The translations under genes were made by a program, and so were the position numbers. From Bacteroidetes bacterium GWF2_35_48 (GTDB lineage: Bacteria; Bacteroidota; Bacteroidia; Bacteroidales; GWF2-35-48), in contig MEOG01000064.1 in the NCBI GenBank assembly GCA_001769125.1, positions 26,886 to 90,885 on the forward strand: DNA of 64,000 bases, read 5' to 3'. Within the stretch, counting starts at the first letter, position 1. Each line of letters begins with the position of its first letter. Below the pieces are notes generated by a model. That model was given only the letters and a program-made list of their open reading frames with translations. It searched no databases and was not told the DNA's origin. This document shows positions 18,599-26,683 of the stretch, in pieces.

Positions 18599-18633
18599 AG
18601 TTCCCTGTTTTTAGGGGAATTTTTCAGGGAACT
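18599..18633. repeat. GTTCCC dyad 1
   Basis: AGTTCCCTG at 18599-18607 pairs with CAGGGAACT at 18625-18633 (9-base arms). A further half-site GGGAACT follows at 18638. It is the first of three GTTCCC-type dyads in the spacer 18564-19008. Confidence 0.7.
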
Positions 18634-18703
18634 CATGGGAACTTGCTTTTCTCCATTTTTCAATCTGTTAAGCAATAATCTGTTTTTCAATCTTGTAAAA
18701 TAA

Positions 18704-18725
18704 AAAAAGTTCCCGGGAACTTTTT
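18704..18725. repeat. Perfect 22-base palindrome centred on GTTCCCGGGAAC
   Basis: Core GTTCCCGGGAAC at 18709-18720, flanked by five A on the left and five T on the right, gives a perfect 22-base palindrome. A half-site AGGGAACCCC follows at about 18735. The lack of a loop argues for a dimeric protein binding site over a terminator. Confidence 0.75.
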
Positions 18726-18824
18726 AATACTTTTAGGGAACCCCTGATGGCACAATGTTTGTATTAATTTTTATAACTATAATATTTTCAGATAAATATA
18801 TATTTCCCTGTTTGTTCTCTCAAT

Positions 18825-18862
18825 AAAAAAAGTTCCCGGACGTGTTCGGGAACTTTTTTTTT
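18825..18862 (+). terminator. Strong terminator-like hairpin with GTTCCCG arms
   Basis: AAAAAGTTCCCG pairs with CGGGAACTTTTT around a short GACGTGTT-containing loop, followed by a run of T. It is a good intrinsic terminator on either strand, but its arms carry the same GTTCCC word as the two dyads upstream, so it may also be the third copy of a binding site. Confidence 0.65.
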
Positions 18863-18945
18863 CACCGGTCACCCAAAATCTTTATATTCTTTTGTTTCTG
18901 GTTTTCCGTTGCAACGAATTGCCATTATGTACCTGCCATTTGTAA

Positions 18946-18965
18946 CAACATTCCATGGAATGTTG
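18946..18965. promoter_or_regulatory. Perfect 20-base palindrome upstream of the excisionase-like gene
   Basis: CAACATTCCATGGAATGTTG reads the same on both strands and ends 43 bases before the ATG of the HTH gene. Position and symmetry fit an operator, perhaps autoregulatory for that HTH protein. This is inference from structure only. Confidence 0.6.
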
Positions 18966-19008
18966 CATTGGTTCCGGTGCCATTGTTTAACCGTTAATAA
19001 AAAATAAA

Positions 19009-19308
19009 ATGGAAGTTGTAACAATTCAATCCGAAGTTTTCCAGCAGCTTTTATCAAAGCTCGACAATCTGGAATCATATTTCAAGCATGTAGTAAAGCA
19101 ACAACCTTTATCCGAGCAATGGCTCGATATTGAGGAAACATGCCAGTTGCTTAAAATCTCCAAACGCACCTTGCAGGGCTACCGTGATCAGGGCATTATT
19201 ACTTATTCGCAGGTTGGCGGTAAAATCTACGTTAGTGCCTCTGCAATCGAAGAACATCTGCGAAACCACACACGCAAGGCTTTTAAGAAACCAAAAATTT
19301 CAATCTGA
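19009..19308 (+). CDS. Helix-turn-helix protein, excisionase/MerR-like (HTH_17 type)
   Basis: 99 residues. After an N-terminal helical part (about 1-38) comes the HTH_17 pattern: WLDIEETCQLLKISKRTLQG (about 43-62), then YRDQGIITYSQVGGKIYVSASAIEEHL with the wing typical of excisionase-like proteins. The C terminus is basic (RKAFKKPKIS). In Bacteroidota islands such proteins sit before a VapE/primase gene and control excision or replication. The next gene here, 102 bases downstream, is exactly that. The palindrome at 18946-18965 is a likely binding site. Confidence 0.85.
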   Translation: MEVVTIQSEVFQQLLSKLDNLESYFKHVVKQQPLSEQWLDIEETCQLLKISKRTLQGYRDQGIITYSQVGGKIYVSASAIEEHLRNHTRKAFKKPKISI

Positions 19309-19410
19309 CCAGCTTGCTTTTTTGTTTTGCCATATCATTCTAATTATCTGCACCCCTCTGTTTTCTTGTTTCGCAAGTTTACAGTAGGGGTGTTTTAAAA
19401 TCACAAGCCT

Positions 19411-21588
19411 ATGAAAGTTTCTGTTTTCAATAATTTCAACAAAGTTTCAGATAACCTCGAAATAACGGTTATTCTGGAACAACTTAAAAGCGATAAATAT
19501 AAAAACCGCATTCTGCAACTTCGCACATTGCTTGTTGCCGAAAATGAAAGCGAATATAACAAACAGAAAAAATCTCTTCCTGCATTCACTCCATGCGGTT
19601 TGTTTGAAGGTGGTCGCAAAATGGAATTTCTCAAAGAATATTCCGGGCTTCTCATTCTTGATATTGATAAGCTGAGCAGCAGTCAGCTTTCAAATATCAA
19701 ACAAACGGCTCAGGGAATCGCTTTTACTTATTGTGTATTTACAAGCCCATCCGGGAACGGCCTGAAAATTCTGGTTAAAATAAATTCCTCACAGGATCAC
19801 CACAAGCTTGTTTTTAACCAGGTGAAAAAATATTATGAATCTGTACTCAATGTAAACATTGACCCATCAGGCAAGGACATAACCCGCTTGTGTTTTTTTT
19901 CATGGGACCCGAATATATACATTAACAACAATGCGCAGGTATTCCGCACTACAGCAAAGCAGGTATCAGAACAAATCGAAGAAATCATTCAGCAAATTGA
20001 ACAGCATCAGATTGATATTACCAGCGAATATAAAGATTGGCTCAGTATCGGCTTTGCCCTCATTGATGCGCTGGGCGCAGGAGCACAGCAACCGTTCCAC
20101 CGCATCAGTCGGTTTTATCACAAATACAATTCTGAAGAATGCAACAAACAATTCGACAAATGTTTAAATTCGAATAATTCCGGCACTACCGTAAAATCAT
20201 TTTTCCATTTCGCAAAACAACACGGCATTTGTATGAATCCCAATACACAGTCTTTACAGCGTACAAACACTACCTTTACACCTGTCCGCGAAGCTGTCAC
20301 CCTGAGCGAAGTCGAAGGGTCAATTCAGCTTCAACAGCCGCTTGATAACAGTAAAGACATGCCAGTGGCACGTCTCGAAAGTGTAAAAGAAAAAACAGAG
20401 CCAACCGACGCAATCGCTGGCAAACAAACCGATGAAAAGCCGAAATCAAAAAAGTCAGGCACAAACAAATTTCATTTAGTCCGTGATTACCTTTTAGAAA
20501 ATTTCGATATCAGGTATAACAACGTGTCAACAAATTTTGAATACAAGGAAAAAGACCAGCAATTTTATGAGCCAATGAATGAGAACGATATTTTTATAAA
20601 AATGCAGTTAGATGGTTTAAGTTTTTCCCTTTCAAATCTGGTTGCATTCCTTAAATCCTCAATGGTGCATAGATACAACCCTTTTATACAATATTTTGAA
20701 TCCCTGCCGCTCTGGGATGGCAAAACTGATTTTATTCAGGAATTGGTTTCTTTTGTGAATTTAAAGCCTGAATTATGCGACAGGTTCGATAAACACTTTA
20801 AAAAATGGTTGGTTCGGGTTGTGAAATGCGCTTTGGTAGATTCTTATTTTAACAAACAGGCTTTTATTTTAGTGCATGACAAGCAAAATTCAGGTAAATC
20901 AACATTTTGCCGCTTTCTTTGCCCGCCCTCACTGAAAAATTATATTGCCGAAAACCTAAGTATTGACAAGGATTCCCGCATTTTACTTACAACAAACCTT
21001 TTAATCAACCTCGACGAGCTTTCTACACTGTCAAAAGTCGAGATCAACTCTCTGAAATCCTTGTTTTCAAAAGACAAGATAAATGACCGTTTGCCATACG
21101 ACAGAAAAAATTCAATCATTCCACGCAGGGCCTCATTTATAGGCTCAACGAATCAGGCAGAGTTTTTAAACGATGAATCAGGCTCAGTCCGTTGGTTATG
21201 TTTTGAAATCCGCTCAATAGATTGGTCATACAAAGAAAAAGTGAATATTGATAATGTCTGGGCGCAGGCTTATACACTTTACAAATCCGGTTTTCATTGC
21301 GATTTAACACCCGAAGAAATAAAAGAAAACGAAGAATACAACAGGCAATTTAATATTACAACAACCGAATTTGAATTGATACATAAATACCTTTCTCCGG
21401 GAACCCGTGAAAATCACGGTTGTTTTATGACTGCTACAGACATACTTTTGTATATAGCTGAACAAACAGGCGGTAAAGTAAAACTGAATAACATCAATGT
21501 AGGCCGTGCACTTAAAATGCTTTCATTTGCCAGAGACAAGAACTACCCCGATAAAAACTATGGCTATTTCGTTTTTAAGAAAATATAG
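19411..21588 (+). CDS. BT4734-N / PriCT_2 / VapE-like replication protein of a mobile element
   Basis: 725 residues with three parts. The first (about 1-175) is a BT4734-like N-terminal, primase-related domain (GLLILDIDKLS, FTSPSGNGLKILVKI, DITRLCFFSWD). The second (about 190-275) is a PriCT_2-like helical module (YKDWLSIGFALIDALG ...HRISRFYHKYN). The third (about 350-725) is a virulence-associated E (VapE) superfamily-3-like helicase domain: Walker A in HDKQNSGKST near 489-498, LINLDELSTLSK, the sensor-like GSTNQAEFL and RWLCFEI. A low-complexity linker (about 285-350) contains a copy of the dispersed CTGAGCGAAGTCGAAG repeat read as TLSEVEGS. By family knowledge such proteins initiate replication of genomic islands. 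Inverted-repeat arrays lie on both sides. Confidence 0.88.
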   Translation: MKVSVFNNFNKVSDNLEITVILEQLKSDKYKNRILQLRTLLVAENESEYNKQKKSLPAFTPCGLFEGGRKMEFLKEYSGLLILDIDKLSSSQLSNIKQTAQGIAFTYCVFTSPSGNGLKILVKINSSQDHHKLVFNQVKKYYESVLNVNIDPSGKDITRLCFFSWDPNIYINNNAQVFRTTAKQVSEQIEEIIQQIEQHQIDITSEYKDWLSIGFALIDALGAGAQQPFHRISRFYHKYNSEECNKQFDKCLNSNNSGTTVKSFFHFAKQHGICMNPNTQSLQRTNTTFTPVREAVTLSEVEGSIQLQQPLDNSKDMPVARLESVKEKTEPTDAIAGKQTDEKPKSKKSGTNKFHLVRDYLLENFDIRYNNVSTNFEYKEKDQQFYEPMNENDIFIKMQLDGLSFSLSNLVAFLKSSMVHRYNPFIQYFESLPLWDGKTDFIQELVSFVNLKPELCDRFDKHFKKWLVRVVKCALVDSYFNKQAFILVHDKQNSGKSTFCRFLCPPSLKNYIAENLSIDKDSRILLTTNLLINLDELSTLSKVEINSLKSLFSKDKINDRLPYDRKNSIIPRRASFIGSTNQAEFLNDESGSVRWLCFEIRSIDWSYKEKVNIDNVWAQAYTLYKSGFHCDLTPEEIKENEEYNRQFNITTTEFELIHKYLSPGTRENHGCFMTATDILLYIAEQTGGKVKLNNINVGRALKMLSFARDKNYPDKNYGYFVFKKI
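20302..20317 (+). repeat. CTGAGCGAAGTCGAAG core repeat inside a coding frame
   Basis: The 16-base core is read in frame as part of TLSEVEGS in the linker of the VapE-like protein. It has short complementary arms ACC and GGT. It is one of five copies in the window (others at 21634, 46220, 46286 and 60539). Confidence 0.85.
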
Positions 21589-21602
21589 AAAAACGCCAAA
21601 AC

Positions 21603-21805
21603 ATCTTACCATCTTACCCCATACCTCCGGTAACTGAGCGTAGTCGAAGTTTACAGGAGGGGTAAGATCATTTTTTACATCTTACCCCAATCTTACATCT
21701 TACCTTAAAATTATACCCCTATCTGGTGTAAGATGTAACTTCAAAAAACATCCTACAACATATTACAACACCAGTAAAATTAGGCAAGGGGTAAGATGGT
21801 AAGAT
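21603..21805. repeat. Inverted-repeat array of ATCTTACC / GGTAAGAT words
   Basis: Outer arms are an 18-base perfect inverted repeat: ATCTTACCATCTTACCCC at 21603-21620 and its reverse complement at 21788-21805. Between them are a GGGGTAAGAT at 21658-21667, ATCTTACCCC at 21679-21688, further ATCTTAC words at 21689-21705 and a GTGTAAGATG at 21727-21736. A CTGAGCGTAGTCGAAG core repeat sits inside at 21634-21649. The array follows the replication protein, so iteron-like origin or initiator binding sites are plausible. The rest of the spacer to 22011 is AT-rich with nothing recognised. Confidence 0.75.
21634..21649 (+). repeat. CTGAGCGTAGTCGAAG core repeat
   Basis: Copy of the dispersed 16-base core with short arms GTAA and TTAC, inside the ATCTTACC array. 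Confidence 0.8.
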
Positions 21806-22011
21806 TAAAACGCATTTTCGATATATTTTAATTATTTTTCTCTTTCATGGTAGATGATGGTTAAAAAACTACTTCATTAATTTTCACTAATTTTCTTTCT
21901 CCCCCGGATTGTATTGACTTTCTGACTTCCGTAAATCTTTTTATGTAGCTGCCATTTTACTATTTCTCTGTTTTTCTCTTAAATATCTCATTATTTCTTT
22001 CTAAAAAATAT

Positions 22012-22019
22012 TAGTTTTG
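22012..22019 (+). promoter_or_regulatory. Candidate -7 box TAGTTTTG
   Basis: TAGTTTTG matches TAnnTTTG and lies 25 bases before the ATG of the DUF1016 gene. The -33 region is T-rich but has no clear TTTG. Confidence 0.45.
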
Positions 22020-22044
22020 TAGAGATTAAAAACAAGAACTTTTG

Positions 22045-23214
22045 ATGCAGAATTCAGTATATTTTGACTTTATAAAAGAATTAAAGGGTTCTATCCTTCA
22101 TAGTCGCTACATGGCGGCAAGGTTAGTAAACCGTGAATTGCTTCTTTTATACTTTCACACTGGAAAACAATTATCAGAAAAAATCGAATCCGAAAAATGG
22201 GGCGCAAAGGTACTGGAAACAATATCAAATGACCTACAGAATGAATTATCTGGACTTCGGGGTTTCTCTGTTACCAGCTTAAAAAAAATGCGTCAATTCT
22301 ACCAGACTTACGCCTTTCTGGAATATAGACCGTCAGCAACGGCCCAATTACCACAGAAAAATGAAATTGGACCGTTATCAACGGCCCAATTAAAATTGTC
22401 CGTTAAAAATCTTCAAAATGTAGTAAAACAAAGCAATTACCCTTTTGGTTCGCCAAATTCACAACAAATAGATTCTCTTGCCTCTGCTTCATTTATTGAT
22501 ACCTTTTTAAGCCTTCCATTTTCTCATCACATCCTGCTTCTTAACAAAGTACGTAATTGGGATGCATTAAGTTTTTACATGAATAAAGCAGTCGAAAACC
22601 AATGGACAGTTGATTTTCTCACACATCATATTGATGCGGATTCATTTCAGAAAGCAGGACAAATTCAGTCAAACTTTGAAAAAACATTACCTGCAAAATT
22701 AAATCCAAATGTATTACAAGCATTTCGTGATGAATATTTACTCGATTTTCTGAATATACAGCCTATTGATGAAGAAGACGAACTGGTTCTCGAAAATGAA
22801 ATTATTCTGAACATCAAAAAATTTATTATGTCCCTGGGCAGAGAGTTCACATATATGGGCAATCAATATCGCTTAATTGTGGACGAAAAAGAATACTTTG
22901 TTGATTTACTTTTCTATCATAGGAGTTTACAAGCATTAGTGGCTTTTGAATTAAAAACAGGGGCTTTCAAACCGGAATATGCAGGGAAGCTAAATTTTTA
23001 TCTGAGTGCTTTGGACGAGTATATTAAACTGCCACACGAAAACCCATCTGTTGGTATTATCCTTTGTAAAGAGAAAAAGACCACCACTGTTGAATTTTCT
23101 TTTCGCTCAATTGATAAACCTATGGGTGTGGCCACTTATAAACTTAGCAAAGAACTACCAGAGGTATATAAAAAATATTTACCCGATCCTGATGTTCTAA
23201 GAAAAATGATATAA
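22045..23214 (+). CDS. YhcG/DUF1016-family PD-(D/E)XK nuclease-like protein
   Basis: I chose the ATG at 22045 over a TTG one codon earlier. The N-terminal domain (about 1-150) has the DUF1016_N pattern (MAARLVNRELLLLYFHTGKQL, LRGFSVTSLKKMRQFY). The C-terminal domain (about 150-389) is the PDDEXK nuclease: GREFTYMGNQYRL, then YFVDLLFYHRSL with D287, and FELK with E302 and K304, the expected catalytic set. By family knowledge YhcG proteins are implicated in restriction, recombination-type functions and mobile elements; the substrate is not settled. A micro-duplication repeats an aacggcccaatta word within the linker (TAQL twice). It sits alone between the replication module and the AT-rich cassette. 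Confidence 0.9.
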   Translation: MQNSVYFDFIKELKGSILHSRYMAARLVNRELLLLYFHTGKQLSEKIESEKWGAKVLETISNDLQNELSGLRGFSVTSLKKMRQFYQTYAFLEYRPSATAQLPQKNEIGPLSTAQLKLSVKNLQNVVKQSNYPFGSPNSQQIDSLASASFIDTFLSLPFSHHILLLNKVRNWDALSFYMNKAVENQWTVDFLTHHIDADSFQKAGQIQSNFEKTLPAKLNPNVLQAFRDEYLLDFLNIQPIDEEDELVLENEIILNIKKFIMSLGREFTYMGNQYRLIVDEKEYFVDLLFYHRSLQALVAFELKTGAFKPEYAGKLNFYLSALDEYIKLPHENPSVGIILCKEKKTTTVEFSFRSIDKPMGVATYKLSKELPEVYKKYLPDPDVLRKMI

Positions 23215-23246
23215 TAGTTTGAAAATAACTTAAAATAAACAGTTTT

Positions 23247-24053
23247 ATGATTCGTAATAATATAAAGTTTTCAAGCATTGATGGCACCCAGCTTGAAGGT
23301 GATTTTTATAATGCAGATAAAAAGGGAGAATTATCTGTTTTATTTGTGCATGGTATTACATCAGATAGGAAAGAAGACAACTTGTTTGTCGATATCGCAA
23401 TGGAGCTTTTAAATTTGAATATTTCTTCATTTTCATTTGATTTGAGAGCTCATGGTAAAAGTCAAAGGCAACAGAATGAATTAACTTTATCTGGTTGTAT
23501 AAATGATATTATTTCAGCAACTAATCTTCTATTAAAAGAAACAAATACAGAGAAATTAATAATTATTGCTGCAAGTTTCGGTGGTGGTATTAGTATTAAT
23601 GCAAGTAGTTTCTTTTCAAATAAAATGAAAAGTCTAATTTTATTAAATCCACGACTTGACTATAAACCTTGGGCTATAGATCATGAATTCTGGGATAAAG
23701 ACCAGCTTTCTGATATTGGGAAAAATAAAATGAATACCGAAAAATATATTATAAGAAATGATTTTAAAATAGGTATGGCTTTATTTAATGAGCTACTTTG
23801 TTTTGAACCTGCATCAGTTTTAAAACAATTGAATATACCAGTTCTTTTTATTCATGGTGATCAAGACTCAATAGTTCCCATCAATATTTCAAGAGAACAT
23901 TTTAATGATAATGGTAATGGAAAATTAATTGAAGTTAGCGGTGCAGATCATGGGTTTGTTTTACCAGATGATGAAAACGCAACAAATCCTCAAAATATAG
24001 AATACCGGAATTTTGTAATTAATTCTATTGTAAATTGGATTAAGAATGTTTAA
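23247..24053 (+). CDS. Alpha/beta hydrolase (serine acyl-hydrolase type)
   Basis: 268 residues, cytoplasmic (no signal peptide). The alpha/beta hydrolase core is clear: VLFVHGIT with the oxyanion HG at 35-36, FDLRAHGKS near 65-72, the nucleophile S110 in AASFGGG (a variant of GxSxG with Ala first), an acid at D205/D207 in FIHGDQDSIV and H235 in GADHGF. The substrate is unknown; family members cleave esters, peptides or thioesters. It is the first gene of a compact run and its end overlaps the next start by 8 bases, which suggests translational coupling. Placement with an acyltransferase and a radical SAM enzyme hints at removal or transfer of an acyl group, which is inference. Confidence 0.85.
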   Translation: MIRNNIKFSSIDGTQLEGDFYNADKKGELSVLFVHGITSDRKEDNLFVDIAMELLNLNISSFSFDLRAHGKSQRQQNELTLSGCINDIISATNLLLKETNTEKLIIIAASFGGGISINASSFFSNKMKSLILLNPRLDYKPWAIDHEFWDKDQLSDIGKNKMNTEKYIIRNDFKIGMALFNELLCFEPASVLKQLNIPVLFIHGDQDSIVPINISREHFNDNGNGKLIEVSGADHGFVLPDDENATNPQNIEYRNFVINSIVNWIKNV

Positions 24054-24705
24054 CACAATCAGAAATATATTTTCACCATACTATTTATATAAGGGTTGTA
24101 ATATTTCAAAAACAGCAAAAATATTCCCTTATTGTATAATAGGTCTGCCTCCGCATCCTGAAGATATGCAATATCTCAAAGAACCATTAATTACTAAAAT
24201 TGGGAATAATGTTTATTTAAGTCCCTTCTGTGTAATTTATAAAGGAGCTATTCTAAAAGATGATGTTTATTTAGATCCTTATGTCAGGGTTGGTTCAAGT
24301 TCAACTATTGGAGAGAAAACAAGATTGTTATATGGTGCAAGAATTCATGACAATGTAAGCATCGGGAGTAATTGTCAAATAGGTGGCAATTGCTCTGATG
24401 ATGTAATAATAGGAAATAATGTTACTCATTTTGGCAGAATTACGCATAAATATAATAATCCGAAAGCTGACTGGGCTACAACGGTTGAAAAATCTCCTGT
24501 TATTGAAAATAATGCTATAATTGGTGCAAATGCAATAATAATAGGTCATGTTACAATTGGTGCAAATTCGTACATTGGAGCAGGTGAAATCATTAGGAAT
24601 ACAATACCAGCAAATCACATTTTTTATAAAAATAAATTATATAGTTCATCTGAGTGGAAGGGTAGCCTTTCAAAAAATAAATTTTTCAAGGATGAGAACA
24701 TTTAA
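24046..24705 (+). CDS. Left-handed beta-helix (hexapeptide) acyltransferase
   Basis: 219 residues built mostly of hexapeptide repeats with isoleucine or valine at the turn positions (IGNNVYLSPFCVIYKGAI, VGSSSTIGEKTRL, IGSNCQIGGNC, IGANAIIIGHVTIGANSYIGAG). The presence of THFGRITH near the middle gives a candidate catalytic His. Such enzymes move acetyl or other acyl groups from CoA or ACP to amino or hydroxyl groups of sugars, amino sugars or amino acids. It overlaps the hydrolase gene by 8 bases and the next gene by 14, so this is one transcription unit. The acceptor is not known. Confidence 0.85.
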   Translation: MFNTIRNIFSPYYLYKGCNISKTAKIFPYCIIGLPPHPEDMQYLKEPLITKIGNNVYLSPFCVIYKGAILKDDVYLDPYVRVGSSSTIGEKTRLLYGARIHDNVSIGSNCQIGGNCSDDVIIGNNVTHFGRITHKYNNPKADWATTVEKSPVIENNAIIGANAIIIGHVTIGANSYIGAGEIIRNTIPANHIFYKNKLYSSSEWKGSLSKNKFFKDENI

Positions 24706-25816
24706 AGTTTTTTTTGTTTATGCTTTTACTTCAAAAGAGAATTATTATAGTCGAAGCGACATAATTTCTGTAATTGAAGAAGTTTGTGAGATTGCACAGA
24801 GTGATTCAAAAAATAAAAATATTAAAGTAGTACCGGATTTTTATTTTAATGAATTTGGTAACAACCTTCAAATTGAAATCGAATATAGAATAAAAAATAC
24901 AGATTTGTGTATTATAGATATTTCAGAGAACAATCCGAATGTTTTTTACGAATATGGCATTGCAAGAGGTGTTAATTGCCCAATAATTGTATTAAAAAGT
25001 AAAAAATCAAAAAACGATTATTCAATTCCCTCCGATATTGTTGGAACTCATGTCCTGTTTTATGAAAACATAAAAGATATTATTGGCCGTTTATCTAATA
25101 GAATAAGTAACGTTATTAGTGAAATCAAACATACAGAACAAAACTACTTAGACTTAGCCAGAAAAACATGGAATTTTGGGAGAGATATTTATCCAAGTCA
25201 TATTTATATTATTGCAGCATCAAGCGAAACGCCATCAAAATTTAAAGAATTTAATTCACCCGATCATATATATTTAGATAATTTGTGTGATAAAGATTCT
25301 ATTCTTGAAATTTCTGTTCTTCTTGGTAAACTATATCCTCAATCTGAAATAAAAATTTTGTCTATTGACAACCTTCCACCTTCCATAATAGAAGAAAATT
25401 TAGTTTTGATAGGCGGAATAGGAACACAAAATACACCTAATAATGAAATTGCTAAAAAAATAATAAAAACGTTAAGAATTGATATTTCCTATTTAGATGA
25501 AACAATGGTTTACAATGGTGAAGAATTCCACTCTCAAAAAGGGAATGATGACTTTTTATCATTGGATCATGCTTTTTTTGGTCGTTTTGATAATCCATTA
25601 AATCCGAACAAAAGAGTCTTTTTTGCGCAAGGCATACATACATTTGGTGTATTAGGTGCTATAAGAGCATTTTCTTTACATCCTACTGCAATTAATAATC
25701 ATAAATTGATTGACAACATTGTTTCAAATAATGGCAATATAAGCGCAAAATTTCCAATTAATATTATTCAATGCCGTGTTATTGTCCCACCCTTAACAGA
25801 AGAATTTCTATATTAA
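24692..25816 (+). CDS. TIR/nucleoside-deoxyribosyltransferase-like protein with uncharacterised C-terminal domain
   Basis: The ATG at 24692 begins the homologous part (MRTFKVFFVYAFTS); a longer frame from 24548 would overlap the previous gene deeply. The first 130 residues have a Rossmann/TIR-like layout ending in IIDISENNPNVFYEYGIARG (D77, N80-N83, E87). The Glu in this motif is catalytic in nucleoside deoxyribosyltransferases and equivalent to the NAD-cleaving Glu of TIR enzymes. The C-terminal part (about 165-330) carries LVLIGGIGTQN and RFDNPLNPNKRVFFAQGIHTFG, a pattern I recall from a widespread uncharacterised domain. NAD or nucleotide hydrolysis, or nucleotide sensing, is inferred. Position inside an operon on a mobile island fits a defence-type role. 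Confidence 0.7.
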   Translation: MRTFKVFFVYAFTSKENYYSRSDIISVIEEVCEIAQSDSKNKNIKVVPDFYFNEFGNNLQIEIEYRIKNTDLCIIDISENNPNVFYEYGIARGVNCPIIVLKSKKSKNDYSIPSDIVGTHVLFYENIKDIIGRLSNRISNVISEIKHTEQNYLDLARKTWNFGRDIYPSHIYIIAASSETPSKFKEFNSPDHIYLDNLCDKDSILEISVLLGKLYPQSEIKILSIDNLPPSIIEENLVLIGGIGTQNTPNNEIAKKIIKTLRIDISYLDETMVYNGEEFHSQKGNDDFLSLDHAFFGRFDNPLNPNKRVFFAQGIHTFGVLGAIRAFSLHPTAINNHKLIDNIVSNNGNISAKFPINIIQCRVIVPPLTEEFLY

Positions 25817-25825
25817 TTGAGTCCG

Positions 25826-26680
25826 ATGTTTGCAAGCATTATTACCTGCGTTTATAATCAAGATTTCAATATATTCCAAGAATGTTTTGATTCTATATGC
25901 AATATAAAATTTACTGATGATTTCGAGTGGATCATAGTGGACGATGGTTCTGATATCTGTTTTTTTAATGGTTATCTTGATATTATTAATAAATATAATA
26001 AACCATTAAATATTACAATTAAAAGACTGGAAAATAATAGCGGGTTATCTATTGCCAGAAATGAAGCTATAAATCTTTCTAATGGAGAATGGGTCATTTC
26101 CTTAGACTCTGATGATAAATTAGAACCTCATTTAATACAGGAGCTGAAAAATTTGAATAAGCACGTAAATATAGCTGCATTTGAAGTTAATTATTTTAAT
26201 TCCAATTCATCGGAGTATCGTAAACTAAATAAATTTAAACAATGGTTTGAAGAATTTGGGCTTACTGATTTAGACCCGTTTCTTTGGTTTGATTTTTATT
26301 ACCACGGAATAATTGCGAAGAAGAATATTATTGAAAAAATTGGATGCTACGATAATTTCTTAAAAGTCGGTGAAGATCAAGATATACTAATAAAGGTAGT
26401 GCATTCCATGAAAAAAGAGAATGTTGCATTTATTGAAAAACTTGGTTATCACTATAGAAATAATGAAAACGGTGTATGCAAAAAAAATTGGGATGAAGTT
26501 TTGCTGGGTTATACTTCGTCAATGTTAAAATCCATGAAAAGATTAAATCAATTATTCATTGAATGCCGGTTTGGCGGAACAATAACAATTGATGAATCAA
26601 TTATTGATATTTACGAATATAAACATGCACAACACGGTTGGCTTAATTGGTATAATTACAAGGATATTAAAAAAATTTAG
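25826..26680 (+). CDS. Family 2 glycosyltransferase
   Basis: The ATG at 25826 is taken; a TTG at 25817 is the alternative. It is a 284-residue GT-A protein: FASIITCVYNQ at the start, IIVDDGSD near 40, NSGLSIARNEAI near 74-85, the metal-binding LDSDDKLEP near 95, and GEDQDIL near 190 as catalytic acid region. No membrane segment. It would transfer a sugar from a nucleotide sugar; the acceptor is unknown. It follows the TIR-like gene by 9 bases and precedes the radical SAM gene by 3, so it belongs to the same operon. Confidence 0.88.
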   Translation: MFASIITCVYNQDFNIFQECFDSICNIKFTDDFEWIIVDDGSDICFFNGYLDIINKYNKPLNITIKRLENNSGLSIARNEAINLSNGEWVISLDSDDKLEPHLIQELKNLNKHVNIAAFEVNYFNSNSSEYRKLNKFKQWFEEFGLTDLDPFLWFDFYYHGIIAKKNIIEKIGCYDNFLKVGEDQDILIKVVHSMKKENVAFIEKLGYHYRNNENGVCKKNWDEVLLGYTSSMLKSMKRLNQLFIECRFGGTITIDESIIDIYEYKHAQHGWLNWYNYKDIKKI

Positions 26681-26683
26681 AAT

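Noticed and set aside
24548..24691. N-terminal extension of the TIR-like protein
   Set aside because: The added residues are an out-of-frame reading of the acyltransferase gene; the homologous fold begins at 24692.
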